From Sardina pilchardus (taxonomy: Eukaryota; Chordata; Actinopteri; Clupeiformes; Clupeidae), in assembly GCF_963854185.1 (NCBI RefSeq), contig NC_085013.1, forward strand, positions 13,766,368 to 13,830,367: DNA of 64,000 bases. Reading direction: 5' to 3'. Below, one piece after another: positions 23,061 through 34,214 of this stretch (position 1 is its first letter; every line of letters begins with the position of its first letter). The translations under genes and the position numbers were made by a program. Below the pieces are notes generated by a model that ran no database searches, was not told the DNA's origin, and saw only the letters and a list, made by a program, of their open reading frames with translations.

Positions 23061-23507
23061 CCCGGTGTGCTCCAGGAGGAATTAGGCCAGGCCTCGGAGA
23101 GCAGACGATCATTTCCAATTCTAATATTATACATGGAGGTGAGAGAGAAAGGAGGCATGGAGGGGGGCCTGATGTCACATCCCGCCAGTGGCCCATCACG
23201 CCCCTCCTCTCCTCTCCTCCCTCATTGTGGCTGAAGAGAGTGTGGGGGGGGCACGGGGGGGTAGACACTAGGCAGGACAGGCCGAGCCAGCCGGGAGGTG
23301 GGCTGCATTTGCATGCCACTCCATTGTGGGGTGGGGTGTGTGGGGGGACAGAGTGACAGCACCGTGTCCAATTCTTTTCCCCTCAGACCGGCCTGGCCGC
23401 GGAGGGAGAGGCCAGGCTGACAGATGACTCTCAACATCTGTGTTACGTGAGCGATACAGATGAGGAACTCCGAGTCTCCAATGAGATCCCCACACCATCC
23501 ACCAACC

Positions 23508-23517
<10 letters not shown>

Positions 23518-23538
<21 letters not shown>

Positions 23539-23551
23539 GCACACACACACA
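23518..23551. repeat. (CA)n microsatellite
   Basis: 34 bp of CA with one CG interruption. Confidence 0.9.
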
Positions 23552-24426
23552 CTCTCTGCTTGATAGACTACAGACGCCCCCGTGTAAATTAGCTTTAAAT
23601 AGCCAATAACATTATCATGTGGAAACGTCCCCTTTGCTTACCCATTCCAAAATGAGCCCGACCGCAAAAAGCGCTATGACAAGTGCCGCCTTGCTAAATA
23701 CAAATAGCACACATGACTGAAGTTTAAATTTACATTCAAAGCCTTTTTACCCTCATTTAATAATTCAGTAAGCCAAACATTTACTTTTCAGGTGTGAAAT
23801 TATTTTTGTCTACTGCTACTCAAATGTAACTGAGTTATTGACAGTGCATTATCATAATAACTCTTCACTTCTGAGTTATCCAGACAGCAATGACAGTGGA
23901 CTGAAATGCCTTGGGGTGGCTTTCCCCTCAAAAACATGGTCCATACAGGTTATAATATAATGTAGCTGAGATGAATTAAGAATACAGAGAGGCAAAGCTA
24001 ACTGTACACATATTAACTCCAGAGTTGTATGGACCTCCTCTTTAGTGCTTTTTGAGATTATTAAATCAAATCTTTCACAATCATCACAGCACTGTCATGC
24101 TTGCAGTGCATATTTGCTGACTAATCCTTAGGAAGAAAAAGTAATGGCTCCAGCTCCACTAGTGGAGAAATTGTGTAAATAAAGAAACAAATATGTGGCA
24201 GGATGTAGCATTTTCTTGCATTTACTCTGGTAGGGGAATAGTCATAGTCTGCCTCACCACACATTCAGTGTGGAGGGTGTGATGATGACAAGGGTGGAGC
24301 GATGGTTGTGGCTGCCCTGTGAAGTGCTGTGGTTTCAGCCCTCCAAGTGGGACCATCCAGGCACAGGGACTGCTGAAAGACAGGCGGCTACCCATCCACT
24401 AGTCCCTCTCTCTTTCTCTCGTTTCA

Positions 24427-24621
<195 letters not shown>

Positions 24622-25029
24622 TGCTGTTGGGGAGAGCAGTGGTGGTGGTGGTGACGGGGAGGGGATGTGCATATGCGTATTTGTGTGTGTGCATGTGTAT
24701 GCGTGTGTGTGTGTGTGTGTGTGGTGGGGGGAGGTTGACTGCCGTGCCTCAGCGCATGCTAAGAGATGATGGATGGCCTAGTCGATATGTTATGTCTTAA
24801 GAGCCTGATTTCCTGCCAGTCCAATCACTAACCCTCCAGAGCCCGGCTCAGCTGATTGGACAAGCAGAATAATTTCGCAGGCTGTGAAAACACGGCTGCC
24901 GTGCCTGTCTGTCAGGCCCCTTTTTGACGACATTCAGGTTTTTTAAAGAGCAGAGGCCCTCGCAGGGATCCTTTTGCACACAGGAAATATGGACAATGAC
25001 TCGTAGGCAAAAACAAAGCCTATCACACC

Positions 25030-25600
25030 ACATGCACTAATAACCATATAGCCATTATCGGAGTGAGAAATCTCCAGGCTTGCAGTTTCTTTCAATTATG
25101 CCCAATACTAGTTATTTGAAATGATATGGCTAATTGAAGAGTGGACTACAAAGGGGTAAAATCGAGCCACATGGCAGCCCGATATTATTTCATAAATCTC
25201 TCTCTATATTAAAAAAAAGTCCATGTGGACTGTGAGGCATAAAAATGCATCAGGGGGAAGTAGGAGGTGGATTGGCGGGGGCTAAGATATTCGATAAAAT
25301 GCTGACGCCAATAACAAAGCCATGCTCAAGGTAGGCCGCACGGCCCCCTGGGAGTCCTGCACCGTACTCTAGCAGTGATTACAGCACAATGGAAGCGGGA
25401 GAAGCTCCAAATTCATGCGACTTCTTAAGTGACCTCTAAAGGATCAGGGCTGTCCTAGTGGCCTTGGGGGATTACATGTGTAACATTCAATAAAGACCCT
25501 GGCCTCATTGTAAAGGAGAGAGACGCAAACACAGCCATTAACCCCCAGAGCGGGCATGCTGTGGACCAGAAGTAATGCAATAAAAATGGGTGTAAATGAA
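25030..25600. promoter_or_regulatory. candidate non-coding element block
   Basis: Unique sequence with TATTATTTCATAAATC, AAAAATGCATCAGG and GACGCCAATAACAAAGCC. It includes CpG-containing parts and no exon signals. By texture it resembles vertebrate conserved non-coding DNA. Confidence 0.27.
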
Positions 25601-25826
25601 TAAATAAAATAACAATATAACAGACTGTAAAGGTAGTGCTAAACTGTTTGTTATGTTGTCGTGTTTAATGGAAGTAAATATGAGACCCGAAAACACATAC
25701 CGGTAATGAACACTCACTGAAATGAATTCAAAACAAAACCAACTCTACAGTCACTATACGGTGGTTGCATCAGCCAAGTATGGAAACAAAGTCACTATAC
25801 ATTACATGGCAATGTACCTAAATGGG

Positions 25827-26112
25827 CTGCAACTAATAATGAATAATTATAAGCTGATGATTATTTTCTTGAGTAATCGATTAGTTGTTTGATCTATAAA
25901 ATACCAGAAAATAGAAAATCAGTATTTCACAAAGCCCTACATTATTTTTTTGTTTTGTCGGCAGACCGTGAAAATACAGGAATAAAATAAAAAAACAAAT
26001 ATTCATATTTATGTAGCAAACATCACATAGTTTGTTTTACCTTAAAAAATAATCAAAGTGATTAACCAATTACCAAAACAGAGCTGATTGATTAATCAAT
26101 TAATTGTTGCAG
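25827..26112. mobile_element. MITE-like foldback repeat
   Basis: The element starts CTGCAACTAAT and ends AATTAATTGTTGCAG, so its ends are imperfect terminal inverted repeats of roughly 35 nt. The interior (TAATCGATTAGTTGTTTGAT, CTATAAAATACCAGAAAAT) matches a repeat I remember as abundant in many teleost genomes. It is non-coding and about 286 bp. It lies in the large cdin1 intron, 0.4 kb from the first coding exon. The superfamily (hAT-like is possible) is not determined. Confidence 0.7.
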
Positions 26113-26526
26113 GTATAATGAACAGTGTGACCTTTATAACAGACATTTCCACAAATTACCAGTATACATCCATAATACTACTGATTAACATAAATTCACA
26201 GTTATGTAGCAGAAACTACAATACATGTGCAAACACTGAGGTCCAGTCCTACTTTAAAACAAATAGACAGGGTGGCATAAGGTGATTTCAAATGTTGACT
26301 TGGCCTCTTTACCGAACCAGTTTTAAATACCTGAATTTAAAGGAAAGGTTACCAATCCACTTAAACATGTAATCAGTGGCTCAAACTAATTAATTATGTG
26401 TGCATAACGGGTGTTATACTAACTGTAGTATGTAATAAATGTAAAGGGAAAACAGGTGTAAATACCATTAGCAGGTCACAGGTCAATCAATAATAGTAGC
26501 CCATGTCTGAAAAGACAGACACTTAC

Positions 26527-26627
26527 TTTGGAAATTTCTCCTTGAGCATTTGCATACACTGTCTTGTTGGTCGAAGTTGGTCTGTGTATCTCGCAATGGT
26601 TTTATATTCCGCCCGACAAATCCTCAT
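26527..26627 (-). CDS. cdin1: cdin1 coding exon 1 (start codon, residues 1-33)
   Basis: This is the initiating exon: 101 nt, 33 codons plus two bases. It begins at the ATG at 26627-26625 and ends at a consensus GTAAGT donor (26526-26521). The translation starts MRICRAEYKTIAR and continues RPTRQ, then LKEKFP. It matches the human start MILTKAQYDEIAQ, PPTRQ and LKQRFP at the same spacing. The start was chosen because it coincides exactly with the human N-terminus; the frame stays open upstream only through the UTR and intron. The 35 nt before it (26628-26662) are 5' UTR following a TTTTTAG acceptor. Residues 14-19 (YTDQLR) differ from human. The exon encodes the beginning of the N-terminal helical region, with no catalytic residues. 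Confidence 0.9.
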
Positions 26628-26659
26628 TTTGATGAATATGGTGATACGTTTGATGTCAT
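26624..26659 (-). promoter_or_regulatory. upstream ORF overlapping the cdin1 start codon
   Basis: In the 5' leader of the first coding exon an ATG at 26659-26657 opens an 11-codon frame (MTSNVSPYSSK). Its TGA stop overlaps the main ATG in an ATGA arrangement. The uORF ATG has a poor context (T at -3), while the main ATG has A at -3. The overlap geometry could permit leaky scanning or termination-reinitiation. It is visible in sequence; a regulatory effect is inference. Confidence 0.5.
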
Positions 26660-26662
26660 CAA

Positions 26663-27075
26663 CTAAAAAGGAGAAAGATGTTGCCTCATCATTTCTTGGA
26701 GACACCAACAGGCAGGCTCACACACAACATAGGTGTTTATTTAATTCGGGAGAACGTCACATCAAATTAGGAATGTGTCAACATGCTAATGTGACTATCC
26801 AGTCAAACTGTCCTTTGTTAACTGGAGCAAGCTATCCTCTACCCCTGAATGGTTAACATAGCTTAAACATTCTCTGTAGATGCCTGTTGCTTTGGCTACG
26901 ACTGCCATACTACCTTTGCTATGCGTTCAATGTTGGTAACCTAGCCAGCTAACGTGCACCGCTTAGCCAACCAGCTAATATCAATATTTGTTTATTTGCG
27001 TCACGAGTAATAGTTGCTCTGTGTATACAGCCGGAGAAGCATGCGACAAAAACGAACTTTACAAACAGTATTTAC
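26663..27075 (-). other. cdin1 5' UTR intron (inferred)
   Basis: About 410 nt lie between the candidate non-coding exon and the first coding exon. The 3' end is well defined on the minus strand: a pyrimidine run TCTTTCTCCTTTTTAG ends at 26663. The donor side is uncertain. The segment is AT-rich unique sequence with no repeat or ORF of note. Confidence 0.4.
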
Positions 27076-27190
27076 TTGTCACTGCAGCACAAAGTCATCT
27101 TTGTCGTCACTTCACGGCAATATCTCTGGAAAGAGTTTAGTATCTGCCGCTCGGTAGTGAGAGCAGCTGCAGCTGTAACTTCCTGGAAGC
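27076..27190 (-). other. cdin1: candidate non-coding first exon of cdin1
   Basis: A strong splice acceptor sits just upstream of the start codon (at 26663-26665), so a separate 5' UTR exon is expected upstream. A donor candidate, CAA then GTAAAT, occurs at 27075-27070 on the minus strand, shortly downstream of the promoter-like motifs. The 5' end is arbitrary. Other donors between 26.7 and 27.1 kb cannot be excluded. Confidence 0.35.
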
Positions 27191-27243
27191 TTCCCGCGAA
27201 ATACTTCAAACCGTGACGTTTTTAAGAACTCAACGCGGATTGG
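27191..27243 (-). promoter_or_regulatory. cdin1: probable cdin1 core promoter
   Basis: Read on the minus strand, this segment holds a CCAAT box (27239-27243), a TGACGT CRE half-site (27214-27219) and an E2F-like TTTCGCGGGAA (27191-27202). They lie in order about 600 nt upstream of the start codon. No TATA box is evident, which fits a housekeeping-type promoter. The assignment rests on motif clustering and position only; the transcription start is not determined. Confidence 0.5.
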
Positions 27244-28600
27244 TTCAAATATCAGGGATTAAGTATGATGGGCTGTAATAGGCGCAGACCTTACTCGCAC
27301 TTGGAAGTCTGTGAAATTGATGTGAACATAAATATGCCAGCCATGAGATGAGATATTAAGACAGTATATTTAATAGAATTCATCTGTTGCAGTTGTAACC
27401 GGACAAGTAAGCTATTTTCTCCCGGCAGCATTATACTTTATTGTATGGAGCACCTGAGTCTACTGCAGTGGCACAGGGGTATGCTAACTTGAAGGCTTTT
27501 TGCTCGAGAGTAGCATACCTGTTGGAAGCCAACCACATGAATTTAATTCCACTTCGAACAATTAAATGGAAAGATGGAACACTGATGATTATTTCATTTT
27601 AATTTTTGTAAATAGCTTTTCGTTCCATTCAATACATTGTACATAAATAGTAGCCTACAAATGTATAGCCTTAGTGTTATATTACACTATGTTAGGGTGA
27701 CTAACAAGTGAAAATAGGCCTAGAAATGGTCTACACAGTTGGACTTTTTATTACTTTTAATTTGTAACGTCATTTGGACAATAGGTTTTGGAGAAATATA
27801 GCTTTTCAAAATTACTTTTCTTATAGACTACTTACTTGATAGAGTTATACGTGTGTGTATGTAGGCTTTAAATGTATGATTTAAACCTAATACCGCAGGA
27901 GGGGCAGGAGCTCTTACTCCCCCTCAGTCTCACCATGAATGATATATTATTTTGCATTTCCAAAATTCCATTATAATATTATTCAATTCATTGTATTTTA
28001 CAGCGTTACTCATCATGGGAGGGAAAAGGGTGATATACAATCAGCATTTTCCTCTCATTATCTATTTGTACAGGTTGAAGATTTAAGAATACTTCAAACT
28101 GAAAATATTGTGCTTTGCAATCTGAAGGTAGGTTTGAGTTAATGTACTGAGTATACATACATAAGACTAGTTTGTCATAAATCATGTCAATGATCAATAG
28201 CTTTTTTACTGTGGTGCTATTCTGTAACTGCTCTCTAACCAGTATTAAATCTCCCTCTGTTAATTGATTTTTTCCCTTCTGCACACAGCAACCATTTTGT
28301 GCAGCTATGCAGAGAAATATCCACACCGCCACTCAGAGAAGGTTGATTTGCAGTATATGATTGGTGGTTAAAGGTCAGTTTAAGTGCAGCAAAGGTACAC
28401 TTAAGGTAAGAATTGAGTCAGGATTATTGTGATCTGATGAGCACAGTACAGATACGACTGTGTGCGGCGTTAGAGAAGGGATTGCTGATTTCATATTCAA
28501 AGGAATTTGTGACCCGGATTTGTGAGGGTTAGCGTTCAATATACTGCTGACTTTCCTTCAAGCTATGTTGGGATAGTCATTCTGGTGCCTTTCGGGGAGG
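27244..28600. other. intergenic, upstream of cdin1
   Basis: AT-rich unique DNA immediately beyond the cdin1 promoter. I see no divergent first exon on the plus strand. A minus-strand open frame at 28006-28332 (108 codons) has no recognised similarity and looks like chance in AT-rich DNA. Confidence 0.6.
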
Positions 28601-28627
28601 GAAACGCTTGTGTATGTGTGTATGTGC

Positions 28628-28628
<1 letters not shown>

Positions 28629-28664
<36 letters not shown>

Positions 28665-28690
28665 TGTGTCTATCTGTGTGTCTGTTTGTA
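28629..28690. repeat. (TG)n microsatellite with TCTG variants
   Basis: 35 bp of TG followed by TCTGTGTCTATC-type variants. Confidence 0.9.
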
Positions 28691-28804
28691 TGCAGTTACT
28701 GAATCGAAAGAGATTCAGCAGCCATAAAAGACCAGCGTATTTGTATTGCTATTGCTATGAGACAGATAAAAATCAGGTGTCTGGAGGCTGTGTGTTCTCT
28801 GATT

Positions 28805-28990
28805 GGTATAAAAGGCCGAGGTCAGGCAGGATGGAGCCATTTACCCTCGCAGGTATCAAAGGATCAGGGTTTGGGGAGCGGCGTGTGTAATAGGTCTAAA
28901 AGGATCAGTGTACTGCGCTGGGTATAAAAAGATAAGAATCAGCGGCCGGGGAGGCAGCGGCACACTGTAATGGGTGTAAAAAGGCAGGGA
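28805..28990 (+). repeat. irregular array of GGTATAAAAGGATCAG-like motifs (5 copies)
   Basis: Related 14-20 nt motifs start at 28805 (GGTATAAAAGGCC), 28852 (GGTATCAAAGGATCAG), 28893 (GGTCTAAAAGGATCAG), 28921 (GGTATAAAAAGATAAG) and 28974 (GGTGTAAAAAGGC then GGGATCAG). Spacings are 47, 41, 28 and 53 nt. The first copy is a consensus TATA box preceded by an inverted CCAAT (ATTGG). The intervening sequences are not clearly related, so this is not a simple tandem repeat. The function is unknown. Confidence 0.6.
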
Positions 28991-29398
28991 TCAGAGGTGG
29001 GTGAGGCCGGAGCAGCGTGACGGCGGGGGAAAGCCGCGGCGGTGTGTGCCGTCGTAATGGGGGACTGGGGAGGGAGAGGGAGAGGGAGGGAGAGAGGGAA
29101 GGGAAGGGAGACAGGGAGAGTGTGTGCGCGTGCGAGGCTGGAGAGGAGAGGAGAGGAGAGGAGAGGAGGGCTTCTTCTGGGGCCGCCGTGTAAACAGGGC
29201 CACGGCGCACGCAGTGCCATTAACCAGCTGTGAAGCCTGCGCACAGTGGGAGATGAATTTGCAAGGGATGTTTCCTCTCTGATATGGCAGAGATGCCGCG
29301 CAGATCCCCGCCTCAGAGCTCTCGGCTGCGCCATTGTAGTGCTAAGCACCGCGCTTGTAATGGAACGTATATGCGTTAATGGCCGTGAAGCGTTTACA

Positions 29399-29400
<2 letters not shown>
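28940..29400. promoter_or_regulatory. candidate CpG-rich element
   Basis: After the TATAAAAGG-like array, CpG density rises (28990-29045, 29280-29390). The segment includes a GGAGA pentanucleotide run at about 29141-29168 and a unique part at 29230-29400 with GTAATGGAACG and GCGTTAATGGCC. It could be an unannotated promoter or an enhancer; no downstream exon was recognised. Confidence 0.3.
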
Positions 29401-29433
<33 letters not shown>

Positions 29434-29482
29434 ATACTGTGTGCATGTATATATCATTTTACCTGAGTGTGTGTGTGTGTGT
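29401..29482. repeat. two (TG)n tracts
   Basis: TG arrays at 29401-29432 and 29469-29482 separated by about 36 bp of unique sequence. Confidence 0.92.
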
Positions 29483-29489
29483 ATGTGCA

Positions 29490-30120
29490 GTAGATGCAGT
29501 TACCCCATCCTTTTGTTCTCTTTACCAGGACAATTTGTTGTGATCACCATAGTATACTACACTGACTTATTTTTTGGTGTGATGTTGAGGAATAAATGGT
29601 GGCAAGTAACATAGTCCTTTCAGACAGATCATATTTTTCTGAGCAAAATAAAATGTTAATGCCATTTAATACTGAACAGAGTTAGAACAGTTAAAATGTT
29701 TTAATGTTTTTTTTAAATGATATATGGTCAGTGACCACTCTTGTTCTCATTTTAATTTTCTTAGCTGTCAGGGTGTTCCAGATTCTGTGCTGAAAAGCCA
29801 AAGGTCTGACATGAGGTGAGACATGGCCCAGGAAATGCCTGCAATATTAGCTAGGTATCAGTTTCATGCTTTCGGAAAATGTCTCACATGCGACATGCCC
29901 GCACCGTTAGAAAATACCTACAATCATATTTTACATCAAGGAAGACCAGACACATGCTTTTTTTTCTGAGTCTTTAAAGCTGCTTCTCTCGTTCATTTTA
30001 TTAGCCTTTAATGAATGTAATTAGAGGACAAGTAATTAAATGTAATTGTAATCACTGTGTCCTCCTCCCTCGTTGTAAATTACTCCAAACAACATGTGTG
30101 GTGTGACCAAATTTACTGGA
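29490..30120. other. intergenic, nothing recognised
   Basis: Unique AT-rich sequence with a short poly-T (about 29707). No gene, repeat family or clear regulatory motif was recognised. Confidence 0.5.
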
Positions 30121-30365
30121 TTAATCGCGGATAGATAATATTTTTTTGGATAGTATTTCACAGCGAACGGGCCGCGTGCAGAAACAAAGGCTGCGGCGCG
30201 GGCTCATTAATCATTGTCAAAGTGGGGCTCTGGTGCAATTTGCATGACTGAGGCGGCGGCACATGCTGCAGTTCGGCCCAGGCTGCTGCTGCTGGATCTC
30301 TCTGATTTCCCCAAACCGTTAACGTCGCGTCAATCAGGGATAACCCCGTAATGCCCTGTCTGACG
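30120..30365. promoter_or_regulatory. candidate conserved non-coding element
   Basis: A dense mix of homeodomain cores and CpG: GGATTAATCGCGG, CTCATTAATCATTGTC, GCAATTTGCATGAC, CCGTTAACGTCGCG and CAATCAGGGATAACC. Uninterrupted by repeats and without an exon-like frame. It is among the strongest enhancer-like textures in the window. Confidence 0.33.
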
Positions 30366-30410
30366 CGCAGAAAGGGCAACCCCCCCACCCCCTACCCCCC
30401 CTGCGCACTC

Positions 30411-30470
30411 ACACACGGACACACACGCATACACACGGACACACACGCATACACACAGACACACACACCC
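30411..30470. repeat. 20-bp CA-rich minisatellite, about 3 copies
   Basis: The unit ACACACGGACACACACGCAT occurs exactly twice (30411-30430, 30431-30450), followed by a variant copy with CAGA. Confidence 0.9.
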
Positions 30471-30489
30471 CAGCTCCCTCTGGCCCTGA

Positions 30490-31119
30490 AAAAAGCACTG
30501 ATTTCAGGCTAAGCACTAATTACTCTGACATAAGGAAGTTTAAAGACAAGCCCAGGATGACGTGCCAAATTATTAAGGAAGACGTGACGCAATCCAGGAA
30601 CTTAAATGTGCTGAGCTAGAACTATGCATTGCCTCAGTTGGGAGGGGGGGTGTTCTTTATTGTATTGTTTGGGAGTAGAGAGTAGCCTGCGTATGGCGAG
30701 CTTTCGATCCGTAGGAGGGTGAAAAACTGACTTGCCGTGGAGATTAAGCTATATCAAATCTCCTTGTACCTGTATGTGTGAAAAATAAACTTTTATCTCG
30801 CCAGGCTTTTCAGCACACCATTGTGCCGGCCCTCAGAAAGGCAATTTCGACTGATAATTGGGTTCAATTGTGAAGCAGTGTGGTTCAAAACGGGGCATAT
30901 TTCTCAAAGCTCTAATCTCTCCAGCAGCTCCATATGCTGCATCCTAATTATCTCATATCAACGTTTGAAAAAGAGAACCCCTTTCCCTACTTCTTACCTT
31001 TATTTTTTAAAAGCCACAAAAAAGTGAGAAAAAAAAAAAAGCTGTTTTTTTTTTTTTTTCGCTGCATGAAAACAAGGTGTGTGTGTTGGAGGGGTAGTGG
31101 AGTGTTGGTGGTGATGTGT

Positions 31120-31150
<31 letters not shown>

Positions 31151-33600
31151 TGCTGTTTGTGGATGTGTGACTGTGCATGGTGTCTGGGCCGCCACTACCT
31201 CTACTGCCCCAGCTCACGCTGGGCTCTCTCTCCCCATTCCTAATATCCTCCAGGCATTTTTCTCATTATCAAATATTGTTTGATGTCTTTGTTTCTTGAT
31301 GATTAACGGTGGTCACCAAACACTGGTCTGGATTGTTTAAAATTTAATTTTCATTCTGTGAAGTACCCGGAGAGTGCCTTGCTGGTTGGGGATGCACATA
31401 TTTTATGCATGCTATTTTTCAAGCTAAAATGTAAGCAGATGCCTTTGAAAAAAGGAAAATGCTTGGTAAATTTCCAGGAGTGTCTTTAAAATACTCTAAC
31501 GCTATTGTGGATAGCTTTTTGAAATTGAATAAAATGATACATTTTGACAGGGCATGTGACAGTTATGATAGAAACATGGATAATCTCAGTATTTCTGTTG
31601 AATATTTTATTTCATGTATTGCTCTGAATAGGTTTTTTAATAAATGCAATTTAATGTATTTGATAGTGGAATTATCACCAAGCCATTGCTGTTGTTTACC
31701 AAAATTATAATCCTTTAAATTCTAAATGGTTTATAGCTTTCCGGTTAAACATATGACTGTGGCAGAAATGCTAGAAGGATGAATGGTTTACTCGAGGAAT
31801 ACGATTCATGATCTTCTTGACATTGTAAGCAAACAAATAGCAAACCAACACTCTGCAGTAATGTCACCATGTCAAAACTATATTGAATACTTGAAATATC
31901 TCAGTATCCAGGGTTGAATAGCCGCCATTGTATCCCTCTAATGACATTATCTTGTGAAATTTGGGGAGAAAGAGAAATGGCAGAAATGAACAGTACCATT
32001 GTCTGCTGTCTTATTTAAACAAATCGTGAGAGTAGGCAGAAAGGCAGAAAGAGAGAGCCAGAGTGATCGAGAGAGGAGAAACCGAGAGAGTGAGAGACAG
32101 AAAGAGGGAGAGAGAATGGAGACGGCTGCGTAAATGAAAGGTTATGCGTTGCCCTGTGTGTTTGTATTGTCAATAACTGGAGAAGGCTGTCAAGAAAGTG
32201 AGGAGATAAAGGTCAATAACTCTGACAAATGTGTTTGTGTTTGTACACTCCTGCCGATAGCACCCTGACGTTCGAGGCAGCGCCTGACACTCCACAACAA
32301 TAACACAAATACTTGTGCTAATAATAGAATAGTAATTATTTAAACTGGAAATGAGGGAGGGCCCCGTAGACACGGTTCAAGCGACAAGCCAAATGTCACT
32401 CAAGTGTATAACCCAGGACTGAGGCACAACGGATATTTGCAAAGGTGACAATGAAGTGCAAACAGCAAAAGATTGTGTTGCCAGATCATTTATATATTTT
32501 TATTCCCACCGCTGCCTGAATAAATAGCGCCACTAATGTGTTGTTTTAACTGATCTTGGCTCGGGCTGGAAAAACTGTGCCAGTGATCAAGATTGTCAGC
32601 CCCTTCAGCGAGACATACATGTGTGCATAAATTGACAAGAGATACCTGAGTGCAAAAGAATTGCCAGTGTTGAAGCTTTCCACATATTTGCGTTGTGTAT
32701 TAACATTATTTTTTAGTCTCGTATCATTTTGGAAATAAGAGCTGTGAACATTTTGTTTGTGTGCGCAGTTCTATTCGAAGAGAGCAATACCAAGTTTTTA
32801 ATTTATTTATAAGTTTCTCATTAGCACAGAGCACTTTGTAGTTTTCAGCGCAGCCAAATTTTTAAGATATGTCTTTTCTTTCCCCTTGGGTGTATAATGT
32901 ACCAAAACAAACGCAGCTAATCCACAAGAGATGCTTTGAGACAAACAAGGGACATAACTGTGTTTTGCTTTTAATTGTTTGAGAGGAAGAGGGGGAGAGA
33001 GGCATGTTTAGTGTATGGGCTTAGTTGCTATAGTGACACAGAAACACTGGACCTTTCTTGACAGTTTTATCTGGTGTTTGAATTAAACGGAGGTGTTAAC
33101 TCACCCAGTTAACCCACATACTCTAGAACTTTCCCTTTCCATAGTTACAGAGAGCACAATTGCAGTGGATTTGTACTTATTTGTTGGCACTCCAGTCTAA
33201 GTGTATGGTGCTTGCAAGGTGTTCTTCACTGACAAATACACTGTAACACAAGAATGTGAGTGGTGTATATTTAGTGCAACACCAGCTGCTTCGAAGAGAA
33301 CTATTTTCTTTTTTGTTTCTTTCCAAACGGGGCATATGCAAATGTGCAATTTGTGGAATATATATCACTGTAGTTGTTACTGACATATTTTTCTTTCAAT
33401 TTGTTTTAATTTCAGGACATGTCTCCAGTGCGGTGTGTAGCATGAGGGTTGGTGTGTACTTTACTGAAAGCTGAGAGGCTCTTTTCTCTGGAGAGACGCT
33501 CAGTGGAAAAATCGAAAAATTTGAAAATGCTTGTTTACCTGATGTTGTGAGCAAGTGCATAATGTGAAATGCACTTTTAGCAGATATATTAATTCCATGG
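30490..33600. other. intergenic block, 3.1 kb
   Basis: Mostly unique AT-rich DNA. It contains a TG-then-G17 array (31107-31150), poly-A and poly-T near 31030-31060, and a GA-rich patch at about 32035-32115. Island-like unique parts lie at 30.82-30.98 and 32.47-32.90 kb. No coding exon was recognised; the longest frames are chance. Confidence 0.55.
31107..31150. repeat. (TG)n followed by G17
   Basis: A TG tract passes directly into 17 G (31134-31150), one of four such composite arrays. Confidence 0.93.
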
Positions 33601-33615
33601 GGAAAAGTGACTACA

Positions 33616-33631
33616 CCCCCCCCCCCCCCCC
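33616..33631. repeat. poly-C16 tract
   Basis: 16 C followed by CCACC-rich sequence to about 33680. Confidence 0.93.
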
Positions 33632-33907
33632 GCCCCCACCACCACCCCTAGTACTCCACCATCACCCCCACCTACCCCCACACTCTCGTCTGTTTGTTTT
33701 TGTCCATATTACCTTGTGGTTTACATTTTGTGTGATTATGTAAATTCCAGGGCTGTTTCTATGCATTACGGGCCGGCGCATTGTCAAGATCTTTTGTAAG
33801 GCAGTCAAGGAGCTATTTCTGCATTCTTTTATTATCTGAGAGTGCAACAAAGAAAGTCTTTTGTTCGGCTCTCTCCCCCGCATGCACCTCCGCACCGTGA
33901 CTTACTA

Positions 33908-33924
33908 CTGTCCCCTAGTGGCTG
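33908..33924 (-). promoter_or_regulatory. candidate CTCF-type site
   Basis: CTGTCCCCTAGTGGCTG resembles the reverse complement of the vertebrate CTCF core (CCACTAGGGGGC). This is a single-motif match by eye, and such matches are common by chance. Confidence 0.25.
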
Positions 33925-34098
33925 TTCTCTCCACTCCTTCCCCCAGTTTTGCGGTGAGGGTGTCAGGCTCGCCTCCTCCCCTGCACGGCTGCCTGTTCTT
34001 CTGCGTACTTTTCCCTTCACTGGTTATCATAGGCAAACATGTGAAGCATATATTTGCAGGATTGTATGGCAGAGGGCTCGAAAAGTCAGATAATGTGA

Positions 34099-34177
34099 GT
34101 GTGTGTGTGTGTATGTTGTGTGTGTGTGGGAGTTGTGTGTGTGTGTATGTGTGTGTGTGTGTGTGTTTGTGTATATA

Positions 34178-34210
<33 letters not shown>
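34099..34210. repeat. (TG)n compound microsatellite
   Basis: About 110 bp of TG runs broken by TTG, GGGAG and ATAT units. Confidence 0.94.
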
Positions 34211-34214
34211 TAGC

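Noticed and set aside
26628..26708. In-frame extension of the cdin1 N-terminus upstream of 26627
   Set aside because: The open frame runs through a strong TTTTTAG acceptor into intron, and the human protein begins exactly at the downstream ATG.
28006..28332. 108-codon minus-strand frame upstream of cdin1
   Set aside because: It lies in AT-rich DNA with no recognised domain, no clear promoter and no convincing splice sites linking it to cdin1.
30411..30470. Possible CRISPR-like spaced repeats
   Set aside because: The units are contiguous CA-rich tandem copies without spacers, in a vertebrate genome.
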